Source of the DNA: Plotosus lineatus
Taxonomy: Eukaryota; Chordata; Actinopteri; Siluriformes; Plotosidae
Assembly (NCBI GenBank): GCA_024760905.1
Contig: CM045729.1
Coordinates: forward strand, 2,551,163-2,615,162
Length of the DNA: 64,000 bases
Direction: 5' to 3'
Shown here: one piece after another, positions 10,602 to 20,919 of the stretch
Numbering within the stretch: position 1 is the stretch's first letter
Layout of the letters: each line of letters starts with the position of its first letter
Program-made: the position numbers and the translations under genes
Notes under the pieces: model-generated
Seen by the model: the letters and a program-made list of their open reading frames with translations, nothing else
What the model was told of the DNA's origin: nothing
Databases searched by the model: none

Positions 10602-10740
10602 ATAGAACAACCAATTAGACTAATAATGTGAATACCTTTTGACTATAAAAGGAAACCACAGTGCCAGGAGGAGACTTCGTACTGAAACACCCTCGCCAAG
10701 CCTGAGACTCGAACCCAGGACCTTCTCACTGTGAGTGGTT
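10420..10740 (-). repeat. SINE-II copy enclosing a long CA tract
   Basis: The minus strand head at about 10735 (GTTCGAGTCTCAGG box B) and the tail side GCAGAGTTGACCGAGATAGG near 10450 flank (CA)n at 10525-10598. Confidence 0.75.
10525..10598. repeat. (CA)n microsatellite
   Basis: About 37 uninterrupted CA dinucleotides, at the position where SINE-II carries a short TGTG run on its other strand. Confidence 0.95.
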
Positions 10741-11660
10741 GAGTGTAGGTATGACATACAGTTTAGGTTTCCCCTTATTTTCATCTTCACTTATTTTTTT
10801 CATTCGATGATCCTCTTAATCCAATTCAAAGAACAACTGGAGTGTTCTGGAGCAGTTCTCAGTGTGAGATGGTCTGGTTGGTTTATAATTGGATCATAAT
10901 GAACAAAAAGTTCTTTGTGATTCTGTGACGTGAGAAAACCCAGTGCGTTAATACTCATTAGTTCTGTGACTTTATAATACTCGCTTCTGTTCTACATGCT
11001 TATTCAGTATAATCCAAATTTGCATTAAATAAACGAATAAATCTCTCATTATTTTTAGTTCCCTTTATAAACGAGCACTCAGCTCAAAGGTGAGGCTTCT
11101 GCAGTTCAGCGGATTGAGATGACAGTAATTAAACTGCTGGAACTTTCTTCCGAAGAACATTTATCGCTGCTCAGTGGGCAGTCAGTGATAATTTATATCT
11201 ACAGCATGACCCATGGTACACACGAGCCTGAGCTGATAAACTGCTGACTCATGTGTATGTATAATAAATACACAAACACATCTGTATGGGTACTAATTAA
11301 TATGAAAAATGGTAGAGTCCACACTGCGTTTTGTACGTTTGAATAATCAGTGTACACTATACACACAATGTACTGAATCTGAAAGAAATGATTGCTCCAG
11401 TCGAAATAAACAGAAGACAGTACGGTGTTCCAGTGATTTTTCCTGCTACAGGATGTGATTTATGTCCAATAAAACAAAGATCTGGAACATCCAAGGAGAC
11501 GAGAAGGGAAAACATTTTTCCTGATTGATTCAGCATATCTGAAGAGAGGAAGCCTGGTATTGATGAAAACATGAACTTTAATCCAAAAAGAAAGTGCTGA
11601 TTAAAAGAAGGAGACAGTCACAATCAACAAATTAAAAATCAACATCGAACATAAATGTAC
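10741..11660. promoter_or_regulatory. Unique AT-rich sequence, candidate conserved non-coding block around 10960-11330
   Basis: No repeat or coding motif recognised. 10980-11330 contains ATTTGCATTAAATAAACG, GACAGTAATTAAACTG, GATAATTTATATC and TACTAATTAATATG, homeobox/POU-style cores in non-repetitive DNA. A regulatory role is inference only. 11340-11660 shows nothing. Confidence 0.25.
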
Positions 11661-11662
11661 AT

Positions 11663-11803
11663 CCCTCTGGCTCTGTGGTGGCCTGGTGAGCTGTCCAGGT
11701 TGTAACCTGCCCTCGCTTGGACTCGGCTCTTATGGATGGCACCTTCACAGTGAACCAAATTAGGAGTAAACAGTTTCAAAAATGAATGAATGAATGAATA
11801 ATT
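11663..11803 (+). repeat. SINE-II 3' tail fragment
   Basis: GTGGCCTGGTGAGCTGTCCAGG through ATTAGGAGTAAACAGTTTC, ending in (ATGA)n, the SINE-II tail. Confidence 0.75.
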
Positions 11804-11924
11804 GTGAATTCAGATGTTTCCTCTCAGAATATGACTACAAATCATTTAACATAAATTAACATCATTTACCATCATTATTTTCTTTTATCCTAAAGCCTAA
11901 ACACGTTATATATTGCGTATGGTT

Positions 11925-12098
11925 CTGTAACACTTCCACACACTCTACTGTAACACCTCCAAACACTCTACTGTCACTCCTCCACACACTCTTTTGTAAC
12001 GCCTCCACAAACTCTTCTGTTACACCTCCACACAATCTACTGTAAAAACTCCAAACACACTTATTGAACATCCGCACATACAAACCTGTACCACCTCC
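11925..12098. repeat. Minisatellite, about 24-bp unit (left half)
   Basis: Units of the type CTGTAACACCTCCACACACTC repeat with substitutions. The same array resumes at 12773 after the solo LTR. Confidence 0.85.
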
Positions 12099-12772
12099 TG
12101 TTACGTATGCCGAATGGATTCTATCGGACGAGCCCCCACTTGTTATGTATCGGAAAAATTAGAGGATTGAAATTGCCCCGTGAAACCAGCAAAGCACGAC
12201 GGACCACAACATAAACTATGTACAATTCAATAATATGAACAAAATAAGACAAAATTCATAACTTAAAACTTTGAGCTAAACTACATACAAATTAACAAAG
12301 GGTCCCATAGTCACCAAGCACCCACAGTAGGGTAAATTTAGAGATGGCGCATGTGCTGGCGGGGAAAGGCTTGCCATCCCGCATGGCGAAAGAAACAAAA
12401 GATGACAATCCTCGCGTGAGCTGTGTGGATCATGGACTTTGGCAACACTTGGGTGAAGCGCGTTCTATGATCCACCTTGGATGACTTCCCCTTTTTATGA
12501 TCCGCCACGAGGAGTCTCCTTAGATAATCTGCCCAAAGCAACACAAAGAGACCTGAAGAGCCTGGAGGAGACTGGAGGAGACTGTAGCCAGTAGGCAACA
12601 GGTCCTGAATATAGATTCCCTACTGGCCCCACCAGGGCCATGCGCAACGAGGTCCCCTCATGGAAAATTCCAGACTCAAACAGCTGAGTCACACCATGTG
12701 ACTCTATTCCATTATTTTTATATTTACATTCACACAAATATTTAACACACAAATATTTACATGCCCGTAACA
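12099..12772. mobile_element. Solo LTR, 674 bp, with 5-bp target duplication
   Basis: Begins TGTTACG (12099) and ends CGTAACA (12772), short terminal inverted repeats with TG...CA ends. It is flanked on both sides by cctcc (12094-12098, 12773-12777). The 5-bp duplication and ends are diagnostic of an integrase-type LTR element. No second LTR or internal gag/pol is present, so it is a solo LTR left by LTR-LTR recombination. It sits exactly within a minisatellite unit (CAC|CTCC). Superfamily (Gypsy versus other) cannot be told. Confidence 0.85.
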
Positions 12773-13100
12773 CCTCCACACACACACACACACTTCTCTA
12801 ACCCCTCCACACAATCTGCTGTAACACCTCCACACACTCCACTATAACTCCTGCGGACACTCTACTGTAACACATTCACACACTCTAATGTAACACACAC
12901 ACACACACACCCCCTTCTGAAACACCTCCACAAACTCCACTGTAACACACCCAAACCCAAACCCTTTTCTGTAACACCTCCACAGCCTCTACTGTAACAC
13001 CTCCATGCACTCCACTGTAACAACCCCAAACTCTAATGTAACATCCCCACTCTACTGTAAGACCCCCACACACTCTACTGTGACACCCCATCACGTGTTT
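12773..13100. repeat. Minisatellite, about 24-bp unit (right half)
   Basis: Continuation of the CTGTAACACCTCCACACACTC-type array, with ACAC expansions at 12777-12793 and 12894-12912. Confidence 0.85.
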
Positions 13101-13373
13101 CCTCACGTTCCGCAGTCCTTCTGCAAACCTTCTGTCCTTACCGCAACCGTTCTGTGATTGTTCCTTTTATTCCGCAAGTCTTTCGTGAATGTTCCACAAA
13201 CATTCCTCCTTCTTCCAGGTGGTCAAAAGTGGCCACGGGGTCTCCACAGAATACTCACGGAAGTTTGTGGAATACATGCGGAACGTTCGCAAAATGGTTG
13301 TGAATAAAACGGGATTCTTGTGGAACACTCAAAGAAGTTACTTCCACGATAAATTGTTCCAGTTCATTCACTT
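13101..13373. other. Spacer with loose inverted similarity
   Basis: Repeated TTCCGCAA/TTCCACAAAC words on the left and GTTTGTGGAA/GCGGAACG words on the right suggest a decayed inverted-repeat element. No clear ends. Confidence 0.35.
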
Positions 13374-14033
13374 ATGAGAAGGACCCAGGAGGAACGGTGA
13401 TGTTACAGGGAGCAGAGATAAAGAAGGAGGATGATTTTAAGTACTTAGGCTCAACAATCCAGTGCAATGGAGAGTGTGGAAAAGAGGTGAAGAAGCCTGT
13501 GCAGGCAGCCTGGAATGGTTGGAGGAAAGTGTCCGGTGTGATGTGTGATCGGAAGGTATCAGCAAGAATGAAAGGAAAAGTGTACAAGACGGTGATGAGG
13601 CCAGCGATGTTGTATGGATTAGAAACAGTGGCCCTGGGGAAAAGACAGGAGGCAGAGCTGGAGGTAGCAGAGATGAAAATGTTGAGGTTCTCTTTGGGAG
13701 TAACGAGGATGGATAGGATCAGGAATGAGTACATCAGAGGGACAGCATTTGTGAGATGTTTTGGAGACAAAGTCAGAGAGGCTAGGTTGACATGGTTTGG
13801 ACATGTACAGAGGAGGGATAGTGAGTATATTGGTCGTAGGATGCTGAGGTTGGAACTACCAGGCAGAAGGCCCAGAGGAAGACCAAAGAGAAGATTTATG
13901 GATGTGGTGAAGGCGGACATGAAGGTAGTTGGAGTAAGAGTAGAATATGCAGAGGATAGGGTGAGATGGAGGCAGACGATTTACTGTGGTGACCCCTGAA
14001 GGGAACAGTCGAAAGGAAAAGAAAAAGAAGAAG
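13374..14033 (+). mobile_element. RTE locus B: 5'-truncated copy
   Basis: Starts abruptly inside the post-RT coding region and runs to the standard 3' end GACCCCTGAAGGGAACAGTC plus (GAA)n. No clear target duplication seen. Confidence 0.9.
13397..13999 (+). pseudogene. RTE locus B: C-terminal part of the RTE polyprotein, 200 codons open
   Basis: The open frame covers the KYLGSTIQ region after RT motif C, the WRKVSGVMCDRK segment, LYGLETVALGKRQEAELEVA, MDRIRNEYIRGTAFVRCF, RLTWFGHVQRRDSEYIGRR and LELPGRRPRGRPKRRFMDVV. It lacks the endonuclease and the catalytic RT motifs and has no promoter of its own, so it is a fragment despite the intact frame. Closely related to locus C. Confidence 0.85.
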
Positions 14034-14136
14034 TGATCGATTTTTCTGTGTTTAAATTTAGGAAATAATTTGTTTTTTACCGAATATTTTCAATTTTAAT
14101 ATTATGTTCATTAAGGCATTACGCTATAAGTTGATG
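14034..14136. other. Short AT-rich spacer before the hAT cluster
   Basis: No motif. It ends at the octamer ctctaaac used as a target by two hAT insertions. Confidence 0.5.
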
Positions 14137-14144
14137 CTCTAAAC

Positions 14145-14349
14145 CAGTGTTTCCCAGCCCCTGTTCCGCGGCACATTAGTGTGCCGTGAGAAATCATCAG
14201 CTGTGCCGCGGAAGATTCACCAATTTCACTTAGCGTGTAGTAACAGTGCTGTTCTGCTAGAGGGCAGTATCATTTTTGTTCCGTGGTGTGCTTCGTGATT
14301 TTTCTAATGTAAAAGGTGTGCCTTGGCCCAAAAAGGTTGGGAAACACTG
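14145..14349. mobile_element. hAT-type MITE-1, 205 bp
   Basis: The left end CAGTGTTTCCCAGCCCC and right end GGTTGGGAAACACTG are inverted repeats. It is flanked by perfect 8-bp duplications ctctaaac (14137-14144 and 14350-14357), as hAT transposases make. No coding capacity. Confidence 0.92.
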
Positions 14350-15430
14350 CTCTAAACCAGGGGTGTCAAACTCATTTCACATCGTGGGCCACATACGGCC
14401 TAGGGAGATGTCAAGTGGGCCGTATCATTAAAATTTTACCATACTCTGCTATAAATAACCAAAATATCATGTCGTTCCTTTGTTTTGGTGTAAAGAAGCA
14501 CAAGAACATTCAGAAATTTTTTGAAATTTAATGAACTATCTTTTTACAAAACATTTCATGAAACACCTCATATTTCCTTAGACAAATGTGAAATTTACTT
14601 TTATCATTCACACATAAGCATTGCAACTGATCCCACTGATTGTACAAACACACAAAACATTAATTGGTACTGAAAAATATAGTAATGCACTTTAAGATTA
14701 ACTGAGACTTTTAAAGAAAGGAATTTTTAAACCACTGACAAAGACGCATATACAATTTAAATTTAATCCCTGCGAAAAGTGTTCACCTGTCCTGTCAATC
14801 TGTAAACTTCATACATGAAACATACATACACATGCAATACATACTGAACATTGATGGAGTTGCATGAACAGTAGAATTCCATCACACTCTTTAGTTGTGA
14901 AGCTGCTGACTAACATTAAATTGCACATTTTTTAAATCACCACAGTCAGGATTCATCTTCACAGCGCTGTATTCTTTCAATGCAAACAGCATCTCAGGCA
15001 GCATTTTAAAGGTGTTAGTCTAGTCTGGACTTGTTTCTGTTCCTGGAACGTGGCATCTTTTGGCCTGTACGAGTGCATCAACACCAGGTGTCATGTCCTG
15101 ACTCGCTGTCACTTTCAGAATGTCATTTAAGTGCTTGTTTGTGAGCCTTGAACACATTTTTGTTTTATTGATATTCATCACTGAGAAAATTTGTTCACAA
15201 AGGTAGGTTGTCCCAAACATGCACAAAATTTTAGCAGCCAGGGCTGTTAATTTGGGGTACCCTGGTAGTAGATACTGAGAAAATTTGTCCAGACCCACGG
15301 AGGCAAATTTGCCCTTCAAATCTGCACCACACTGCAAATCAATTATTTCTCGCTGAATTCCGAACAGCAGATCAGAAGCTTTAACTGTGAAAGGTGAACG
15401 AAAAACTAAAAATTCTAAATCAAGTTCACC

Positions 15431-18400
15431 TTCTTCTTCTTTCTTCTTCTTTTACTTTCGGCTGCTCCTTTCAGGGGTCGCCACAGCAAATCATCCGCCT
15501 CCACCTCACCCTGTCCTCCGCATCTTCTTTTCTGACTCCAACGACCTTCATGTCTTCCTTCACCACATCCATAAATCTCTTCTTCGGTCTTCCTCGAGGC
15601 CTTCTGCCTGGTAGTTCCAACCTCAGCATCCTACTGCCAATATACTCACTATCCCTCCTCTGTACATGTCCAAACCATCTCAATCTAGCCTCTCTGACTT
15701 TGTCTCCAAAACATCTTACGTGGGCTGTCCCTCTGATATACTCATTTCTGATCCTATCCATCCTCGTTACTCCCAGGGAAAACCTCAACATTTTCATCTC
15801 CGCTACCTCCAGCTCTGCCTCCTGCCTTTTCCTCAGCGCCACTGTTTCTAAGCCATACAACATCGCTGGCCTCACCACCATCTTGTACAATTTTCCCTTC
15901 ATTCTTGCTGACACTCTCCTATCGCACATCACACCGGATACTTTTCTCCAACCATTCCAGCCTGCCTGCACACGCTTCTTCACCTCTTTTCCACACTCTC
16001 CATTGCTCTGGATTGTTGAGCCTAAGTACTTAAAATCCTCCACCTTCGTTATCTCTGCTCCCTGTAACATCACCGTTCCTCCTGGGTCCTTCTCATTCAC
16101 ACACATGTATTCTGATTTTCTGAGGCTAACCTTCATTCCTCTCCTTTCCAGGGCATACCTCCACCTCTCTAGATTTTCCTGCACTTGTTCTCTGCTCTCA
16201 CTGCAGATCACGATGTCATCTGCAAACATCATAGTCCATGGAGATTCTTGTCTCACCTCGTCTGTCAGCCTGTCCATCACCATAGCAAACAAGAAGGGGC
16301 TCAGAGCTGACCCTTGATGCAGTCTCACCTCCATCTTGAATTCGTCGGTCACACCGACAGCACACCGCATCACTGTCTTAGATCTCTCATACATGTCCTG
16401 CACCACTCTAACATACTTCTCTGCCACTCCAGACTTCCTCATGCAATACCACAGTTCTTCTCTTGGCACCCTGTCATATGCTTTTTCCAGATCCACAAAG
16501 GCACAATGTAACTCCCTCTGACCTTCTCTGTACTTCTCTATTAACATCCTCAAGGCAAACATTGCATCTGTGGTGCTCTTTCTTGGCATGAAACCAAACT
16601 GTTGTTCACAAATGCTGACCTCTGCCCTTAGTCTAGCTTCCACTATTCTTTCCCATAACTTCATCGTATGGCTCATCAACTTTATCCCTCTGAAGTTGCT
16701 GCAACTCTGCACGTCTCCCTTGTTCTTAAAAATGGGCACCAGCACACTTCTCCTCCACTCCTCCGGCATCTTCTCACTCTCTAGTACCTTGTTGAATGTT
16801 CTTGTCAGAAAATCTACTGCTACCTCTCCTAGACACTTCCATACCTCCACAGGTATATCATCAGGACCAACTGCCTTTCCATTCTTCAACCTCTTCAATG
16901 CCCTTCTCACTTCACCCTTACTAATCTTTGCTACATCCTGCTCCTCAATGGTTACCTCTTCTACTCTTTTTTCTCTCTCATTTTCCTCATTCATCAGCTC
17001 TTCAAAGTACTCTTTCCATCTTCCCAGCACACTTCTGTCATTAGTCAATACAGTTCCCTCTCTGTCCTTTATCAATCTAACTTGCTGCACGTCCTTCCCA
17101 TCTCTATTTCTCTGCTGTGCCAACCTGTATAGATCATTTTCTCCCTCTTTACTATACAACCTATCATACAAGTCATCATACGCCGTCTGTTTGGCCTTAG
17201 CCACTGCTACTTTCGCCTTACGCTGTGTCTCCCTGTACTCCTGTTTACTCTCTTCGGTCCTCTCAATGTCCCACTTCTTCTTGGCTAACCTCTTCCTTTG
17301 TACACACTCCTGCACTTCCTCATTCCACCACCAAGTCTCCTTATCTACTTTCCTTCCAGAGGACACACCAAGTACTCTCCTACCTGTCTCCCTGATCACA
17401 TTTGCTGTGGTTGTCCAGTCATCTGGAAGCACTTCCTGGCCACCCAAAGCCTGTTTCAACTCCTCCTTGAAGACAACATGACACTCTTCCTTTTTCAGCT
17501 TCCACCACTTTGTCTTCTGCTCTGCCTTTGCCTTTTTCACCTTTCTCACCATCAGAGTCATCCTGCACACCACCATCCTATGCTGTTTGGCAACACTCTC
17601 ACCCACGATGACTTTGCAGTCACTGACTTCCTTCAAATTACATCGCCTACACAAGATGTAGTCTACCTGTGTGCTCCTACCTCCGCTTTTATAAGTCACC
17701 CTATGCTCCTGTTTCTTCTCAAAGAAAGTATTCACCACAGCCATTTCCATCCTTTTTGCAAAATCTATCAACATCTGCCCTTCTGCGTTCCTGTCCTGGA
17801 TACCAAACATGCCCATCACTTCCTCGTCCCCTCTGTTGCCTGCACCAACATGTCCATTGAAGTCTGCACCAATGACCACTCTTTCACCTCTGGTGGTACT
17901 CTGCATCACTTCATCTAAGTCACTCCAGAATCTCTCCTTCTCTTCTAGCTCACATCCTGCCTGTGGGACATAAGCACTAACAACATTGAGCATTACACCT
18001 TCAATTTCTAACTTGAGACTTATCACTCTGTCTGACACTCTTTTCACTTTTAGAACATTTCTGACAAACTCCTCCTTCAAGATGACTCCGACTCCATTTC
18101 TCTTCCCATCCACACCGTGATAAAATAGCTTAAACCCTGCTCCTAAGCTTTTAGCTTTGCTACCTTTCCACCTGGTCTCCTGAACACACAGTATGTCCAC
18201 CTTCCTCCCTCTGCATCATGTCAACCAGCTCTCTACCTTTTCTGTGCATAGTTCCAACATTCAAAGTCCCCACTCTCAGTCCTAGACTCATGCCTTTCCT
18301 CTTCTCTCTCTTCCTACGGACACGCCTCCCACCTCTCCTTCTTCGACGTCTTTGACCAACAGTAGTCCAATTTCCATCATCACCCTGTTGATTGACAGCA

Positions 18401-18602
18401 CTGATGGCGGTCGTTGTTAACCCGGGCCTCGACCGATCCGGTATGGAGGTAATACTTTTGATTTGCATCATAAATAATTGGCATTGGTTTTACGTCGGAT
18501 GCCCTTCCTGACACAACCCTCTGCATTTCTCCGGGCTTGGGACCGGCATGAGGGGGAGAGACACTGGTTAGTGACCCCCCCCACCTCATGGCTGCATTTA
18601 TC
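15431..18602 (-). mobile_element. RTE locus C: near full-length RTE LINE, 3172 bp, 11-bp target duplication
   Basis: tcaagttcacc lies at 15420-15430 and 18603-18613. The 3' end (CTTCTTTC...GGGGTCGCCACAGC on plus) is at 15431. The 5' end GATAAATGCAGCCATGAGG (minus) is at 18602 with the 5' UTR through CCAAGCCCGGAGAAATGCAG and AGGAAGGGCATCC. It is inserted into the hAT transposase gene, so it is younger than the hAT. It has the least damage of any RTE in the window. Confidence 0.95.
15471..18200 (-). CDS. RTE LINE polyprotein (endonuclease + reverse transcriptase), 909 codons open, N-terminus frameshifted
   Basis: Single ORF of the RTE clade. The fish and invertebrate homologues are often mislabelled 'craniofacial development protein 2-like'. 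In order: APE-type endonuclease with QETRW (residues 7-11), GVGVI, GADFNGHVG (about 113), TQVDYIL and KQHRMVV. Then a basic linker (WKLKKEE to YDDLYDRLYSK). Then RT with GPDDIPVEVWK, NFRGIKL, motif A FVDLEKAYDRVP (about 568), LHQGSALSPFLF, motif C FADDIVICSE (about 658) and KYLGST. Then a C-terminal domain with RLRWFGHVQRRDSEY and GRRPRGRPKKRF. About 90 further N-terminal residues including LRVGTLNVGT lie at 18471-18200 in another frame. An extra G in GAGGGAGGAAGG near 18205 breaks the join, so the copy is probably inactive. Otherwise catalytic residues are present. Confidence 0.92.
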   Translation of the reverse strand: MDILCVQETRWKGSKAKSLGAGFKLFYHGVDGKRNGVGVILKEEFVRNVLKVKRVSDRVISLKLEIEGVMLNVVSAYVPQAGCELEEKERFWSDLDEVMQSTTRGERVVIGADFNGHVGAGNRGDEEVMGMFGIQDRNAEGQMLIDFAKRMEMAVVNTFFEKKQEHRVTYKSGGRSTQVDYILCRRCNLKEVSDCKVIVGESVAKQHRMVVCRMTLMVRKVKKAKAEQKTKWWKLKKEECHVVFKEELKQALGGQEVLPDDWTTTANVIRETGRRVLGVSSGRKVDKETWWWNEEVQECVQRKRLAKKKWDIERTEESKQEYRETQRKAKVAVAKAKQTAYDDLYDRLYSKEGENDLYRLAQQRNRDGKDVQQVRLIKDREGTVLTNDRSVLGRWKEYFEELMNEENEREKRVEEVTIEEQDVAKISKGEVRRALKRLKNGKAVGPDDIPVEVWKCLGEVAVDFLTRTFNKVLESEKMPEEWRRSVLVPIFKNKGDVQSCSNFRGIKLMSHTMKLWERIVEARLRAEVSICEQQFGFMPRKSTTDAMFALRMLIEKYREGQRELHCAFVDLEKAYDRVPREELWYCMRKSGVAEKYVRVVQDMYERSKTVMRCAVGVTDEFKMEVRLHQGSALSPFLFAMVMDRLTDEVRQESPWTMMFADDIVICSESREQVQENLERWRYALERRGMKVSLRKSEYMCVNEKDPGGTVMLQGAEITKVEDFKYLGSTIQSNGECGKEVKKRVQAGWNGWRKVSGVMCDRRVSARMKGKLYKMVVRPAMLYGLETVALRKRQEAELEVAEMKMLRFSLGVTRMDRIRNEYIRGTAHVRCFGDKVREARLRWFGHVQRRDSEYIGSRMLRLELPGRRPRGRPKKRFMDVVKEDMKVVGVRKEDAEDRVRWRRMICCGDP

Positions 18603-19148
18603 TCAAGTTCACCAAATACCTGAAAATGTTTCTCAAAGTCCCGCAGTAGTCCTGCAATCTTGTCTTTGTACGTTTCACGTCCGCATCAGGTCTGGTCACA
18701 CACACACATCTCTCAGACAGGGGAAATGAGCAGGGTTGCCATTTGCCAGTTGCTTCTCCCACAAAGTCAGCTTCAACTTAAATGCATGTATGTTGTCAGA
18801 AAACTGTGTGACAACTTTTTCGCGGCCTTGCAACATTTTGTTCAGATTGTTCAAGTGTTCAGTAATATCAACCAAAAATGCAAGGTCCTGTAGTCATTCC
18901 TGAGATTGTAATTCCAACACCGGTTTTCCTTTTTTCTCCATGTACTGTCCGATTTAATCTCGTAGATCAAAGAAATGCCTGAGCACAGCGCCTCGGCTTA
19001 ACCATCTCACTTCAGTGTGGTATGGCAGGCTGTGGGTAATGTTGCTGTCCCAATAAGAACTGACGAAGAACCAACTGATGATGGTTCAGACCTCTGGACC
19101 GGATGAAATTTACAGTGCAAACAACCACCTCCATGACGTGGTCCATTT
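18603..19148 (-). pseudogene. Degenerate middle/C-terminal hAT transposase segment
   Basis: Lies between RTE locus C and the recognisable core block. The minus frames are broken. The RTE target duplication tcaagttcacc is at its edge. It is part of the hAT at 14358-20308. Confidence 0.6.
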
Positions 19149-20329
19149 TCAGCAACTTGCAACACAATGTCTCCTGGTGCAAAATACAGTGAAATGTCCA
19201 GAAACGATCTCCTCCATTAAGGGCTTGTACCTTGTCTTTGAACTTTGTCGCAACACCTGCTTTCTTTCTGTGCCGTCTGTAGCCAGGCTGACAGCGCGGG
19301 ACCAGTCCACTCCAACTCTGTCCAGTGCAGCAACGACAGAGCTGAAAATGTCCTCAGCTGTTGTGGTGTCCATCATTGGCACCAACTCAAGAAACTCTTC
19401 AGTAACGGTCAATGTCTCATCAACTCCTCGAATAAATATGGCCAGTTGGGCCCCGTCTGTGAAGTCAGTGCTCTCACCAATTGCAACAGAAAATGCAATA
19501 AATTACTTGACTCTCTGTTTCAATTGACTGTCTAAATCTGCCAGTAGTTCCAAAATCCTCTCTGCTATAGTATTCCTCGTCAGGCTAATATTGACAAAAG
19601 CTTGTCGCTTCTCGGGACACACAAGTTCAGCCGCCTTCATCATGCATCGTTTAACAAAGTCACCGTCGGAATACGGCTTTGATGCTAATGCTATTTCGCT
19701 AGCAATTAGCTAGCTGCCTTTTACCACTGCTTCACTGACTTCTCGGCTCTGGATGAAAGTTGACTGCTGTTTCCTCAGACCCGCCAACAATTCATTGATC
19801 TTATCTCTTCTCAGTTGTCCATGCAAGCCATCATAGTTTTCGCTGTGATGAGTCTCGTAGTGGCATCGAATATTATATTCCTTCAATACCGAAACTTGTT
19901 GCAAAGACACCAAGCACAAAGATTTTCCGTGCATCTCTGTAAATAAATAGGACGTGGTCCATTTTTCTTTGAAAATTCTACACTCCTTATCTACTTTTCT
20001 CCGTTTGGATAACGACATTTTGGCTAATGAGGGTGTAGCAGAGAGGTAGAGACCAAGGTCGTAACAAACAGCAGATGGCGCATTGATACCATCTGCTGTT
20101 TTCAGTCTGTCTCAGTGATGCGGCTTGTCTTCTACTCTGATGGAAACAATGCACCCCTTAGCAGATAATCCATGAATTGCAGCTAATTAAAAATATTAAT
20201 TCCATATCTTTTATGTATTTTTTTTCCACTTTCAAATTATCCTGCGGGCCTGATCGAACCTCCTTGGGGGCCGGGTCTGGCCCGCGGGCCGTATGTTTGA
20301 CAGCCCTGCTCTAAATGCTTCATTTAAAG

Positions 20330-20552
20330 CAGGGGTCTCGAACTCATTCCACAAAGGGCGGCAGTGGCTGCAGGTTTTTGCTTAAACCAAGCAGCGGGAG
20401 ACCAGTCTCTGAACACAGAACTCAGAATGACCAATCAACTGCCTGAAGACAGATCAGTTTATAAAATGAGTCATGTCAGGTGTGCTGCTGCTTGGTTGAA
20501 ACAAACCCCTGCAGCCACTGCGGCCCTTTGTGGAATGAGTTTGAGACCCCTG
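20330..20552. mobile_element. hAT-type MITE-2, 223 bp, with 30-bp near-perfect terminal repeats
   Basis: The left end caggggtctcgaactcattc and right end gaatgagtttgagacccctg continue for 30 bp with one mismatch. Adjacent octamers atttaaag and atatattg match poorly, so the target duplication is eroded or the ends are slightly off. It lies only 21 bp from the right end of the large hAT. Confidence 0.85.
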
Positions 20553-20572
20553 ATATATTGTCTTCTTCATTC

Positions 20573-20900
20573 TTAATTCATTCATTCATTCATTCACTTT
20601 ATGAACCGCTTATTCCTAATTAGGCTCGCAGGGACGCTGGTGCAGATCTCAATCAACTCTGTGTGTGTGTGTGTGTGTGGGGGGGTACCCCTGAACAGCT
20701 TGCCAGGCCATCCCAGAGCCCACGTTCATAAAACTATTCATATTCGCACTCACACCTCGAGGTGATTTGCACTGTGGGAGGAAACCGCCAACCACCGGGA
20801 GAACATACAATACAAACTCCACACAGAAATACCCAAGCTGGGAATCGAACCTAGGACCATCTTGCTGTGAGACGGATGTGCGAACCACTACACCACCATG
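20573..20900 (-). repeat. SINE-II copy
   Basis: (ATTC)n tail at 20577-20596, CTTATTCCTAATTAGGCTCG, a TG/G tract at 20660-20686, and the head near 20900 (box B GGTTCGATTCCC on minus). Confidence 0.85.
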
Positions 20901-20919
20901 TTAATGCTGCAACAATATT

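Larger units (their letters stand above)
15020..20018 (-). pseudogene. hAT transposase gene (GTF2IRD2/ZBED-like), disrupted by RTE insertion
   Basis: Minus strand, N-terminus at 20018: MSLSKRRKVDKECRIFKEKW, a BED-type or degenerate zinc-finger start, then YNIRCHYETHH. The middle at 19412-19149 includes LELVPMMDTTTAEDIF and VDWSRAVSLATDG, the catalytic-core region of this family. The C-terminus at 15337-15020 has LDKFSQYLLPGYPKL and TTYLCEQIFSVMNINKTK, the hAT dimerisation (Tpase-C) domain. Between them sits RTE locus C (15431-18602) just before DLQCGADLKG. Several other frame breaks exist (19149, about 18900-18600). Family assigned from protein similarity recalled to vertebrate GTF2IRD2 transposase segments. 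Confidence 0.85.
14358..20308 (-). mobile_element. hAT (Charlie/GTF2IRD2-like) transposon carrying an RTE insertion
   Basis: Terminal repeats: CAGGGGTGTCAAACTCA at 14358 and the complement of CAGGGCTGTCAAACATA at 20308. Target octamers ctctaaac (14350-14357) and ctctaaat (20309-20316) match at 7 of 8. Removing the inner RTE (about 3.18 kb) leaves about 2.77 kb, normal for an autonomous hAT. Coding strand is minus. Confidence 0.92.

Noticed and set aside
15471..18200. Host 'craniofacial development protein 2-like' gene
   Set aside because: The endonuclease plus reverse transcriptase domains, the multi-copy state and the target duplications identify it as an RTE LINE; that name arises from an RTE-derived domain in a host protein.
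19149..20018. Host GTF2IRD2 or ZBED gene
   Set aside because: The segment lies within hAT terminal repeats and an 8-bp duplication, so it is the transposon's own transposase, not the domesticated gene.
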